A stretch of DNA of 5,192 nt from an uncultured Pseudomonadota bacterium (lineage in GTDB: Bacteria > Pseudomonadota > Gammaproteobacteria > Burkholderiales > SG8-39): assembly GCA_903895005.1 (NCBI GenBank), contig CAITSH010000413.1, positions 1 through 5,192 on the forward strand. The letters are read 5' to 3'. Each line of letters begins with the position of its first letter. Position 1 is the stretch's first letter. Below, in pieces: positions 1 through 5,192 of the stretch. The translations under genes were made by a program, and so were the position numbers. Under the pieces are notes generated by a model. That model ran no database searches. It saw nothing but the letters and a program-made list of their open reading frames with translations, and was not told the DNA's origin.

Positions 1-1
1 C

Positions 2-751
2 GCCGAGAAGTTCAACGACATCAAGTGCCGCAAGTCCGGCCTGCGTACGTCGGCCGCGGTGATCGTTGCCACCGTTCGCGCCATGAAATACCACGGCGGT
101 GCCGACCTCAAGACCATCACCACCGAAAACCTCGCCGCACTGGACAAGGGTATCGTCAACCTCGAGCGCCACGTCGAGAACGTTTCCAAGGTCTACGGCA
201 TTCCCTGTGTGGTCTCGATCAACAAGTTTACCAGCGACACCGATGCCGAGGTCCAGATGCTCAAGGACCGCATGGCCAAGCTGGGCGTCAAGGTGGTCCT
301 CGCCACCCACTGGGGTGACGGCGGCAAGGGTGCTGCTGAACTCGCGAACATCGTGGTCGGCCTGTGCGAGCAAAAGTCGGATGTGAGCTTCGTCTACGAG
401 GAGCAGGACACCCTCTGGGACAAGATCAACAAGATCGCCAAGAAGGTGTACCGCGCGAGCGATGTTACGGCCGATGCGAAGGTGCGCGGCCAGATCAAGA
501 AGCTCCAGGAGGACGGTTACGGCCACTATCCGGTGTGCGTGGCCAAGACGCAGTATTCCTTCTCTACCGATGCGCAATTACGCGGGGCTCCGGAGAATCA
601 CTCGATCAACGTGCGCGAGGTGCGCCTTGCCGCCGGGGCCGAGTTCGTCGTGATGATCTGCGGCGATGTGATGACCATGCCCGGCCTGCCGAAGATCCCC
701 TCGGCGAACAAGATCGACCTCGTTGATGGCAAGGTGGTCGGCCTGTTCTGA
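2..751 (+). CDS. fhs: Formate-tetrahydrofolate ligase, C-terminal part (5' end outside window)
   Basis: This cytoplasmic enzyme joins formate to tetrahydrofolate using ATP, giving 10-formyl-THF for one-carbon metabolism. The frame is open from the window edge, with 249 codons before TGA at 749-751. The family is usually about 555-560 residues, so roughly the first 305-310, including the ATP-binding loop, lie upstream. Visible hallmarks are the second FTHFS signature at local residues 22-33 ([12 protein letters not shown], with Met where Leu is usual), the NKF segment with Phe76, and HWGDGG with Trp104. The 28-residue spacing of Phe76 and Trp104 equals that of Phe384 and Trp412, the folate/nucleotide-stacking pair I recall from the Moorella enzyme. 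The C-terminus carries [25 protein letters not shown] and the typical final VGLF. No frameshift is seen. A strong terminator follows 49 bases after the stop, so this gene ends its transcript. Family assignment is very secure. Confidence 0.97.
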   Translation, partial: AEKFNDIKCRKSGLRTSAAVIVATVRAMKYHGGADLKTITTENLAALDKGIVNLERHVENVSKVYGIPCVVSINKFTSDTDAEVQMLKDRMAKLGVKVVLATHWGDGGKGAAELANIVVGLCEQKSDVSFVYEEQDTLWDKINKIAKKVYRASDVTADAKVRGQIKKLQEDGYGHYPVCVAKTQYSFSTDAQLRGAPENHSINVREVRLAAGAEFVVMICGDVMTMPGLPKIPSANKIDLVDGKVVGLF

Positions 752-772
752 TGCATTGAACTGGCTGTTGTT

Positions 773-790
773 GCGGCCGTTACAGGCCGC
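773..790 (+). other. Small GC-rich hairpin between fhs and its terminator
   Basis: GCGGCC (773-778) and GGCCGC (785-790) are perfect inverted repeats around a six-base loop, GTTACA. The hairpin sits 21 bases after the fhs stop and 10 bases before the terminator stem. It has no U-tract of its own, so it is more likely a 3'-end stabilising structure or chance in GC-rich DNA than a second terminator. Confidence 0.4.
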
Positions 791-798
791 GACCGCTA

Positions 799-834
799 AG
801 AACAACAAAGGGGCTTCGGCCCCTTTGTTGTTTT
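799..834 (+). terminator. Intrinsic terminator of fhs
   Basis: The arms 801-814 and 819-832 are perfectly complementary over 14 bp and enclose a TTCG loop (815-818) closed by C-G, the extra-stable cUUCGg tetraloop. A G-U and an A-U pair (800/833, 799/834) can extend the stem. The lower 5' arm is A-rich, and the 3' side reads TTTGTTGTTTT, supplying the U-tract. It lies directly after fhs and before the MFS gene, and should end the fhs transcript. The reverse strand is also T-rich after the stem, so it could act in both directions, although no converging gene is present. Confidence 0.93.
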
Positions 835-886
835 GCGCCCCCTGGGTTGGTGCGTTGGCAGACACGGGTGATTCATTTTTCGCGGT

Positions 887-892
887 TAAACT
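887..892 (+). promoter_or_regulatory. Candidate -10 box of the MFS gene, possibly leaderless
   Basis: TAAACT matches four of six bases of TATAAT and ends six bases before the ATG at 899. Transcription starting about seven bases downstream would begin at or next to the start codon. No good -35 is seen at 16-18 bases upstream; TTGGCA at 855-860 is too far away (26 bases). The absence of a Shine-Dalgarno before the ATG fits a leaderless mRNA, but the call rests on one weak box. Confidence 0.3.
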
Positions 893-898
893 CGACGC

Positions 899-2167
899 AT
901 GAACGAGTCCGACCCGGCGGCAGGCGCGACGCCGCCAGCGCACACCGACCAAGCCCGGCGCCCCGGACGGCGGGACGGACTGACGCTGACGGTGCTTGCC
1001 GCCGTGCAGTTCGGCATGGTGCTCGACTTCATGCTGATGATGCCGCTGGGGCCGCAATTCATGCGCCTCTTCCAGATCACCCCGACGCAGTTCGGGTTGC
1101 TGGTTTCGGTTTATACGGTATGCGGCAGCCTTGCCGGGCTGATGGCGGCATTTGTCGTGGATCGCTTCGACCGTAAGCGCACGCTTACGCTCCTGCTTGG
1201 CTGCTTTGCAGTTACTGCGCTCTTTTGCGCCAACGCCGACAGCTACGCGGGGCTGCTTGCGGCGCGCGCGGTGGCGGGGGCCTTTGGCGGCGTGCTTTCA
1301 TCGACGGTGCTGGCCATTGTGAGCGATGTGATTCCGGAAGGCCGGCGCGGCAAGGCCCTCGCGGTGGTGATGTCGGCGTTCTCGCTCGCTTCGGTGTTCG
1401 GCTTGCCCATCAGCCTTTACCTTGCCGGGCACTTTGGCTGGCATATGCCGTTTTACGCCATCGCGGGCCTCATGACGGTGATGCTGGGCCTCGCCATCTG
1501 GGTGCTGCCGCGGGTGCGCGGCCATATCGAAAGTGCGCGCGGCCGGCGTCCGCTGGAGCAGCTGCGCATGGTGTTTGGCAACCGTAACCACCTGATGGCC
1601 TACGCTTTTGCCTCGGTGATGATGTTCGCCGGATTCATCGTCATTCCGTTTGTCAGTCCCTACATGGTCTCCAATGTCGGGGTGAAGGAGGACGAACTGG
1701 CGATCCTTTACTTTGTCGGGGGCATCGTCACGCTGTTCGTGCAGCGCGCGGCGGGGCGCATGTCCGACCTGCACGGCAAGCGCCGCGTATTCATCACGTT
1801 CAGCGTCATTTCCATCTTCCCCCTGCTGTTGACCACCCACCTGCCGGCACTGCCGCTGTGGGCCGCGCTGATCGCCTCGACGATTTTCATGTCGATCGTG
1901 CCCAGTCGTTTTGTGCCGGCGATGGCGATCATCACCTCGGCCGCCGACCCGCGCATGCGCGGCAGCTTTATGAGTTTTTACAGTGCGATCCAGCAGATGA
2001 GCTCCGGGCTCGCGGTATTTCTTGGCAGCCTCGTGATCGGGCGCACCGCCGGTGGCGAGATCACCCACTACGGCACCCTCGGGTGGATTGCCGTCGGATT
2101 TACCTTCGTCGCGATGTGGCTGGCGCGGCGCATTCGCAGCCACGATCAGGCGAGGCTCCCCGCCTGA
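899..2167 (+). CDS. Major facilitator superfamily transporter, 12 TM (DHA1/AraJ-like efflux type)
   Basis: This is an inner-membrane secondary transporter of 422 residues, the usual size for a 12-TM MFS protein; its substrate cannot be read from sequence. Helices fall at roughly 28-50, 66-88, 94-112, 118-141, 152-176, 183-204, 232-255, 267-286, 296-313, 318-345, 355-381 and 391-412. MFS motif A lies between TM2 and TM3 (D88-R-F-D-R-K-R94), with its repeat between TM8 and TM9 (G286-R-M-S-D-L-H-G-K-R-R296). A motif-B-like segment opens TM4 (R123-A-V-A-G-A-F-G-G131). In TM5 the drug-antiporter motif C is only partial (VFGLPIS, 166-172), so an export role is inferred from overall resemblance. The ATG at 899 is the only possible start: an in-frame TAA at 887-889 lies just upstream and the next ATG (1018) would cut TM1. 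It leaves a 27-residue polar tail rich in Pro, Ala and Arg. No Shine-Dalgarno is visible. Confidence 0.9.
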   Translation: MNESDPAAGATPPAHTDQARRPGRRDGLTLTVLAAVQFGMVLDFMLMMPLGPQFMRLFQITPTQFGLLVSVYTVCGSLAGLMAAFVVDRFDRKRTLTLLLGCFAVTALFCANADSYAGLLAARAVAGAFGGVLSSTVLAIVSDVIPEGRRGKALAVVMSAFSLASVFGLPISLYLAGHFGWHMPFYAIAGLMTVMLGLAIWVLPRVRGHIESARGRRPLEQLRMVFGNRNHLMAYAFASVMMFAGFIVIPFVSPYMVSNVGVKEDELAILYFVGGIVTLFVQRAAGRMSDLHGKRRVFITFSVISIFPLLLTTHLPALPLWAALIASTIFMSIVPSRFVPAMAIITSAADPRMRGSFMSFYSAIQQMSSGLAVFLGSLVIGRTAGGEITHYGTLGWIAVGFTFVAMWLARRIRSHDQARLPA

Positions 2168-2184
2168 GGCCGGTCGCCAGGGCT

Positions 2185-2211
2185 TTGCGGCCCGCGGAAA
2201 AGCGGGATACT
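2185..2211 (+). promoter_or_regulatory. Weak candidate promoter for the acyl-CoA synthetase gene
   Basis: In the 122-base gap after the MFS gene, TTGCGG (2185-2190) and GATACT (2206-2211) resemble -35 and -10 boxes, with a short 15-base spacer. A 5-bp hairpin (CCCGC 2191-2195 with GCGGG 2202-2206) lies between them. No terminator separates the MFS gene from the next one, so read-through from upstream is equally possible. The rest of the gap, up to the ribosome-binding site at 2277, shows nothing else I can name. Confidence 0.25.
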
Positions 2212-2276
2212 CTTCGCGTGCAGGCCCGTGGAGAGCCGAGCGGTGCATCAGACGCCGCCGGTGTGCAAAGTGAATC

Positions 2277-2284
2277 GGAGGAGA
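2277..2284 (+). promoter_or_regulatory. Strong ribosome-binding site deciding a GTG start
   Basis: GGAGGAGA lies six bases, counted from AGGAG (2279-2283), before the GTG at 2290. It is the best Shine-Dalgarno in the window. It fixes the start of the acyl-CoA synthetase although the reading frame stays open far upstream, to 1858, inside the MFS gene. Confidence 0.85.
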
Positions 2285-2289
2285 CGCGC

Positions 2290-3957
2290 GTGGAAAAGAT
2301 CTGGCTCAAGTCCTACCCCCCGGGTGTGCCGGCTGAAGTGAATTTCCGGCAGTTCAAGTCGCTTGGCGAGCTGTTTGAGAAAAGCTGCGCCAGATTTCGC
2401 GACCGGCCGGCCTACGTCAACATGGGCAAGACGCTCAGCTTTGGCGAACTGGAACACTTTGCCACGGCCTTCGGCGCCTGGCTGCAGTCATGCGGGCTTC
2501 CGCGCGGTACGCGCGTCGCGCTGATGATGCCCAACTGCCTGCAGTATCCGGTGTGCGTGTTCGGTGCGCTTCGCGCCGGCTATATCGTGGTCAACGTGAA
2601 CCCGCTGTACACGCCACGCGAGCTGGAGCACCAGCTCAAGGATTCGGGCGCCGAGGTGATCGTCATCCTGGAAAATTTCGGCCATGTTCTGGAGCAGGTG
2701 ATCGCACGTACGGCGGTCAAACACGTGGTCCTCGCCTCGCTTGGGGACATGCTTGGCGCCAAGGGGCTGCTGGTCAATTTCGTCCTGCGTCACGTTAAAA
2801 AAATGGTCAAGGCATTTCGCTTGCCCGGTGCGCTCCGCTTCAACGCCGTCATTGCCAAAGGTCGCAGGCTGGATTTGAAGAAAGTTGATGTGGGTCCCGA
2901 GGATGTCGCCTTCCTTCAATACACCGGTGGCACCACGGGCGTGTCCAAGGGGGCGACCCTGGTGCATCGCAACCTGCTCGCCAACCTCGAGCAAAGCACG
3001 GCGTGGGTGAGGCCGTTCATGAAAGAGTCGGACCCGCAAGTGATCATCACCGCCTTGCCGCTGTATCACATCTTTTCGCTCACGGCGAACTGCCTGAAGA
3101 TGATGCGTGTCGGCGGTTGCAACGTGCTCATTACAAATCCGCGCGACATTCCCGCGTTTGTCAGGGAACTGGCAAAACACCGGTTCACGATGTTCACGGG
3201 CGTCAATACGCTGTTCAACGCGCTGCTCAACCACCCGGATTTCGCAAAGCTGGATTTCTCCAGCCTGAAGCTCGCGCTGGGTGGCGGCATGGCGGTGCAA
3301 AAGGCCGTGGCGGATCGCTGGAAGCAGGTGACCGGAAGCACGCTCGTCGAGGCGTATGGCTTGTCGGAAACCTCGCCCGGGGCGACGATCAACCCGATCG
3401 ACCTCGCCGAATACAACGGCGCCATCGGGCTGCCGCTGCCCTCGACCATCATTACTATCCGCGACGAGGAGGGGCGGGAGCTCGCGCAGGGCGAGACCGG
3501 TGAAATTTGCATTGCTGGTCCGCAGGTGATGACCGGCTACTGGAACAGCCCGGTCGAAACGGCGAAGGTGATGACGGCGGATGGCGCATTTCGAACCGGT
3601 GACATCGGCGTCATGGACGAAAAGGGCTATGTGCGCATTGTCGATCGCAAGAAGGACATGATCCTGGTTTCGGGTTTCAACGTATACCCCAACGAGATCG
3701 AGGGCGTCGTGGCGATGCACCCTGGCGTGCTTGAATGCGCCGCCGTCGGGATGCCGGACGAGCATTCGGGCGAGGCGGTGAAGCTCTTTGTCGTCAGGAA
3801 GGACCCGGCGCTCACAGAGGAAGCGGTCTTGCGTCATTGCAAAGACAATCTCACCGGCTACAAGCGACCCAAGCTGGTGGTGTTTCGCGAGGAACTGCCC
3901 AAGACCAACGTTGGCAAGATCCTGCGTCGCATGCTGCGCGACGAAAAGGCGGCCTGA
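2290..3957 (+). CDS. fadD: Long-chain fatty-acid-CoA ligase (FadD-type acyl-CoA synthetase)
   Basis: The enzyme activates fatty acids with ATP and CoA via an acyl-AMP intermediate, feeding beta-oxidation or acyl-CoA pools; FadD acts at the cytoplasmic face of the inner membrane. It has 555 residues against 561 in E. coli FadD, to which I can align it by memory along its whole length, starting with (V/M)EKIWLKSYP. The ANL-family landmarks are present: P-loop Y211-TGGTTGVSKG-221, LPLYHIF, the linker-region TNPRDIP, YGLSE with Glu360, TGD with Asp438, the hinge DRKKDM with Arg453, SGFNVYPNEIE, and the catalytic Lys543 in NVGKILRR. The GTG start is set by a strong Shine-Dalgarno. One oddity is that the FACS motif reads DGAFRTGD where E. 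coli has NGWLHTGD, so the Trp at 433 is Ala. It could be co-transcribed with the MFS gene upstream. Chain-length preference cannot be read; a paralogue named acsL or similar is possible. Confidence 0.95.
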   Translation: MEKIWLKSYPPGVPAEVNFRQFKSLGELFEKSCARFRDRPAYVNMGKTLSFGELEHFATAFGAWLQSCGLPRGTRVALMMPNCLQYPVCVFGALRAGYIVVNVNPLYTPRELEHQLKDSGAEVIVILENFGHVLEQVIARTAVKHVVLASLGDMLGAKGLLVNFVLRHVKKMVKAFRLPGALRFNAVIAKGRRLDLKKVDVGPEDVAFLQYTGGTTGVSKGATLVHRNLLANLEQSTAWVRPFMKESDPQVIITALPLYHIFSLTANCLKMMRVGGCNVLITNPRDIPAFVRELAKHRFTMFTGVNTLFNALLNHPDFAKLDFSSLKLALGGGMAVQKAVADRWKQVTGSTLVEAYGLSETSPGATINPIDLAEYNGAIGLPLPSTIITIRDEEGRELAQGETGEICIAGPQVMTGYWNSPVETAKVMTADGAFRTGDIGVMDEKGYVRIVDRKKDMILVSGFNVYPNEIEGVVAMHPGVLECAAVGMPDEHSGEAVKLFVVRKDPALTEEAVLRHCKDNLTGYKRPKLVVFREELPKTNVGKILRRMLRDEKAA

Positions 3958-3960
3958 ATT

Positions 3961-3990
3961 CGCCGCTCGACTGCGGCGCTGCGCGAGCGG
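3961..3990 (+). other. Two mutually exclusive hairpins after fadD
   Basis: Three bases after the fadD stop, CGCCGC (3961-3966) can pair with GCGGCG (3973-3978) around TCGACT. Alternatively CCGCTCG (3963-3969) can pair with CGAGCGG (3984-3990) around a 14-base loop. The two stems share bases 3963-3966 and cannot form together. Neither is followed by a U-tract. They may stabilise the fadD 3' end or simply reflect GC-rich sequence. Confidence 0.4.
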
Positions 3991-4005
3991 TCGGGGTAAA
4001 ACAAT

Positions 4006-4011
4006 TACAAT
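4006..4011 (+). promoter_or_regulatory. Candidate -10 box upstream of the DMT transporter gene
   Basis: TACAAT matches five of six bases of TATAAT and sits in the only A/T-rich stretch (3997-4011) between fadD and the DMT gene. No recognisable -35 lies 16-18 bases upstream. A transcript from here would start near 4018 and run through the hairpin with U-tract at 4042-4065 before reaching the gene. Confidence 0.35.
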
Positions 4012-4041
4012 GCGAGGCGTCACCACGCACTTAATCTCGCC

Positions 4042-4065
4042 AGCCGCAGTTTGCGGCTTTATTTT
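4042..4065 (+). terminator. Short intrinsic terminator between fadD and the DMT gene
   Basis: AGCCGCA (4042-4048) pairs perfectly with TGCGGCT (4052-4058) over 7 bp around a three-base GTT loop, followed directly by the T-rich TTATTTT (4059-4065). It lies 84 bases after the fadD stop and most simply ends that transcript. Because the best -10 box of the gap lies upstream of it, it could also act as an attenuator for the DMT gene. Confidence 0.75.
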
Positions 4066-4130
4066 GGCCGTGCTGCCCCCGACCGGGCGCCGTGCCCCCT
4101 CGCCAGGCCACATCGCCCCCGCCGCCATCC
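4066..4130 (+). other. C-rich, Shine-Dalgarno-free leader of the DMT gene
   Basis: By my count these 65 bases contain 36 C, 18 G, 6 T and 5 A, with four separate CCCCC runs. There is no -10-like hexamer and no Shine-Dalgarno. C-over-G bias in RNA is typical of Rho-utilisation regions, so Rho-dependent control is possible, but high GC alone could give much of this. Confidence 0.4.
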
Positions 4131-5075
4131 ATGAAAAAAAGCCTTGTTCCCGGCGTGATCCTGGTTCTGGTTTCAGTCCTCGCCTGGGGTGGACAGGCGC
4201 CGGTGAGCAAGCTTGCTCTCGAGCATGTCGACGGCTACTTCCTCGCGCTGGTGCGCAACCTGCTTGCCCTCCCGGTGTTTGTCGTGCTGCTGCTGTGGTT
4301 AGAGGGCCGCAAGGCGTTCGCTTACGAGGGCGGGTTGCCGGCGGCGACCTTGTACGGATCGCTGGGCTTTACCGGATTTGGGCTGCTCTTTTTCATCGGT
4401 GTGAGCCACAGCCTGCCCGAGCATGCGGTCATCATTCTTTCGCTGCAACCTGCGTTTGGCGCGCTCTGGCAGTGGGTGGTGCAACGGCGCCGGCCGCCTG
4501 CTTTTACGCTTGCCTGCATCGCAATGTGCGTCGCCGGCCTCATGCTGGTGGTGACCAAGGGCGATCCGGAGGCGATGTTCAAGGGCGGCACCTGGTTTGG
4601 CGACCTGCTCTTGCTGGTCGCGGCGCTGTGCTGGATGGGCTACACCGCCGGTGTGGCGCGTTTTGCCCACTGGTCGCCGCTGCGCTACACCACCTTGTCG
4701 GCCTTGCCGGCCGCGGCGGTGCTTTGCGTGCTGATGGTGCCGGCCCTGGCAGCCGGACTGACGCAGTTACCGGGCTTGACAGTGGTGGAGGGGGTGGCGC
4801 CGCATCTGATCTTTTTGGTGCTGGTGACCGCCGTGGTGGCGGGCCTCGCCTGGAATGCCGGGGTCCGGCGCATCGGCGCGCTCAATGCCCTGCTCTTGGG
4901 TAATCTGGTACCGGTGGTGACCTTTGCCGTTCGCATGGGGCAGGGGCACCAGTTCCAGGCCATCGAATTTGTCGGCGCGAGCCTCGTGATTATGTCCCTT
5001 GCTGCTAATAATCTCTATATTCGTCATGGATTTGTCGATGGGTTGGGTGGTTCAAAAGGGGCTTCCAGGCTCTGA
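4131..5075 (+). CDS. EamA/DMT-family transporter, 10 TM
   Basis: This is an inner-membrane protein of 314 residues with the two-fold EamA repeat of the drug/metabolite transporter superfamily, whose members often export metabolites or amino acids; its substrate is unknown. The first repeat spans about residues 8-142, with W19-G-G near the end of TM1 and the LSLQPAFGAL segment in TM4 (103-112). The second starts near 152 (WFGDLLLLVAALCWMGYTAG) and runs to about 302, including LLLGNLVPVVTF, the counterpart of the conserved late-helix motif. Approximate helices are 7-24, 36-56, 70-90, 97-117, 124-142, 155-175, 187-207, 224-244, 250-270 and 277-298. I chose ATG 4131 because it gives the usual Lys-Lys then hydrophobic N-terminus; an in-frame GTG at 4092 would add 13 Pro-rich residues untypical of the family. 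There is no Shine-Dalgarno, but codons 2 and 3 are AAA AAA, which may ease initiation. Length is normal for the family. Confidence 0.92.
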   Translation: MKKSLVPGVILVLVSVLAWGGQAPVSKLALEHVDGYFLALVRNLLALPVFVVLLLWLEGRKAFAYEGGLPAATLYGSLGFTGFGLLFFIGVSHSLPEHAVIILSLQPAFGALWQWVVQRRRPPAFTLACIAMCVAGLMLVVTKGDPEAMFKGGTWFGDLLLLVAALCWMGYTAGVARFAHWSPLRYTTLSALPAAAVLCVLMVPALAAGLTQLPGLTVVEGVAPHLIFLVLVTAVVAGLAWNAGVRRIGALNALLLGNLVPVVTFAVRMGQGHQFQAIEFVGASLVIMSLAANNLYIRHGFVDGLGGSKGASRL

Positions 5076-5155
5076 ATGGGATAGTTATCCTGCGGGTATG
5101 CCGCACTGCAGCAAAAGTCGTAATCTGTTATAAAGGAAGACTGGAATCACGCATT
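5076..5155 (+). promoter_or_regulatory. Intergenic region with candidate -10 for the phaZ-like gene
   Basis: After the DMT stop there is a 5-bp hairpin, TGCGG (5091-5095) with CCGCA (5101-5105), lacking a U-tract, so no convincing terminator is seen. TATAAA at 5129-5134 resembles a -10 box (five of six) inside an A/T-rich patch. CTGCAG (5106-5111) is at the right 17-base distance but is a poor -35. The next gene starts 33 bases after the -10-like box. Confidence 0.4.
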
Positions 5156-5161
5156 GAGAGG
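5156..5161 (+). promoter_or_regulatory. Ribosome-binding site of the phaZ-like gene
   Basis: GAGAGG lies five bases before the ATG at 5167, a normal Shine-Dalgarno spacing. It supports a real start codon so close to the window edge. Confidence 0.6.
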
Positions 5162-5166
5162 CACCA

Positions 5167-5192
5167 ATGCTTTACGCAATACATGAGTTGCA
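5167..5192 (+). CDS. Probable intracellular polyhydroxyalkanoate depolymerase, N-terminus only
   Basis: Only eight complete codons and two bases of the ninth are present, reading M-L-Y-A-I-H-E-L and then Gln or His. This matches from memory the very conserved start of PhaZ-type intracellular PHA depolymerases of betaproteobacteria (MLYQLHE-like), which hydrolyse stored polyhydroxybutyrate in granules. The ribosome-binding site and the A/T-rich region upstream support a gene start here. Eight residues cannot prove a family, so this is a suggestion; the sequence beyond 5192 would settle it. Confidence 0.5.

Noticed and set aside
1298..2248. A 316-codon minus-strand frame opposite the MFS gene
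   Set aside because: The His/Arg/Gln-rich low-information translation and the certain MFS gene on the other strand mark it as a shadow.
1858..2289. In-frame upstream extension of the acyl-CoA synthetase through the end of the MFS gene
   Set aside because: It overlaps the MFS coding region in another frame, has no domain content, and the strong Shine-Dalgarno before GTG 2290 matches the normal FadD N-terminus.
2797..2803. A7 run inside fadD, and another A7 at 4134-4140, as slippage or frameshift sites
   Set aside because: The frame at 2797 does not fit the X-XXY-YYZ slippery pattern, seven A residues are marginal for transcriptional slippage, and both genes read through intact.
2488..4128. 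A 546-codon open frame on the minus strand opposite fadD
   Set aside because: It is antisense to a secure FadD gene, its translation is rich in His, Arg, Gln and Asp with no domain I recognise, and long antisense frames are expected in GC-rich codon usage.
4010..4903. ATG at 4010 opening a long + frame over the DMT gene, considered as a leader peptide or alternative gene
   Set aside because: It does not stop before the DMT gene, runs through it in a different frame, and lacks a ribosome-binding site and recognisable features.
5159..5175. GGCAC followed by GC as a sigma-54 promoter
   Set aside because: The GG and GC elements are not at the -24/-12 spacing, and the site overlaps the ribosome-binding site and first codons of the phaZ-like gene.

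Overview
The window looks like ordinary chromosome from a GC-rich proteobacterium, most likely a betaproteobacterium. Rhodocyclales-type genera such as Thauera, Azoarcus or Zoogloea are my best guess, from remembered protein similarity and from the start of a PhaZ-type polyhydroxyalkanoate depolymerase at the right edge; this was not tested by any search. All real genes lie on the + strand, intergenic gaps are short (about 90-175 bases), and I see no insertion sequence, tRNA, rRNA, CRISPR array or phage gene.

Layout: (1) positions 2-751 hold the C-terminal 249 residues of formate-tetrahydrofolate ligase (fhs), closed by a textbook intrinsic terminator with a perfect 14-bp stem and UUCG tetraloop (801-832). 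(2) 899-2167 encodes a 12-TM major facilitator superfamily transporter of 422 residues. It has no Shine-Dalgarno and a TAAACT box six bases before the ATG, so it may be leaderless. (3) 2290-3957 encodes a full-length FadD-type long-chain acyl-CoA synthetase of 555 residues, starting at GTG behind a strong GGAGGAGA ribosome-binding site. (4) 3958-4130 contains competing hairpins, a -10-like TACAAT, a short intrinsic terminator (4042-4065) and a very C-rich leader. (5) 4131-5075 encodes a 10-TM EamA/DMT-family transporter of 314 residues. (6) 5167-5192 is the first nine codons of a probable intracellular PHA depolymerase.

The genes do not form an obvious single pathway. The fhs terminator separates one-carbon metabolism from what follows. 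The MFS gene and fadD are 122 bases apart with no terminator between them and could be co-transcribed. fadD and the phaZ-like gene both concern acyl-CoA or hydroxyacyl carbon stores, but a transporter and a terminator separate them, so a functional link is only a suggestion. I found no convincing undescribed system. The points most worth a second look are the regulatory layout upstream of the DMT gene and a Trp-to-Ala difference in the FACS motif of the acyl-CoA synthetase.
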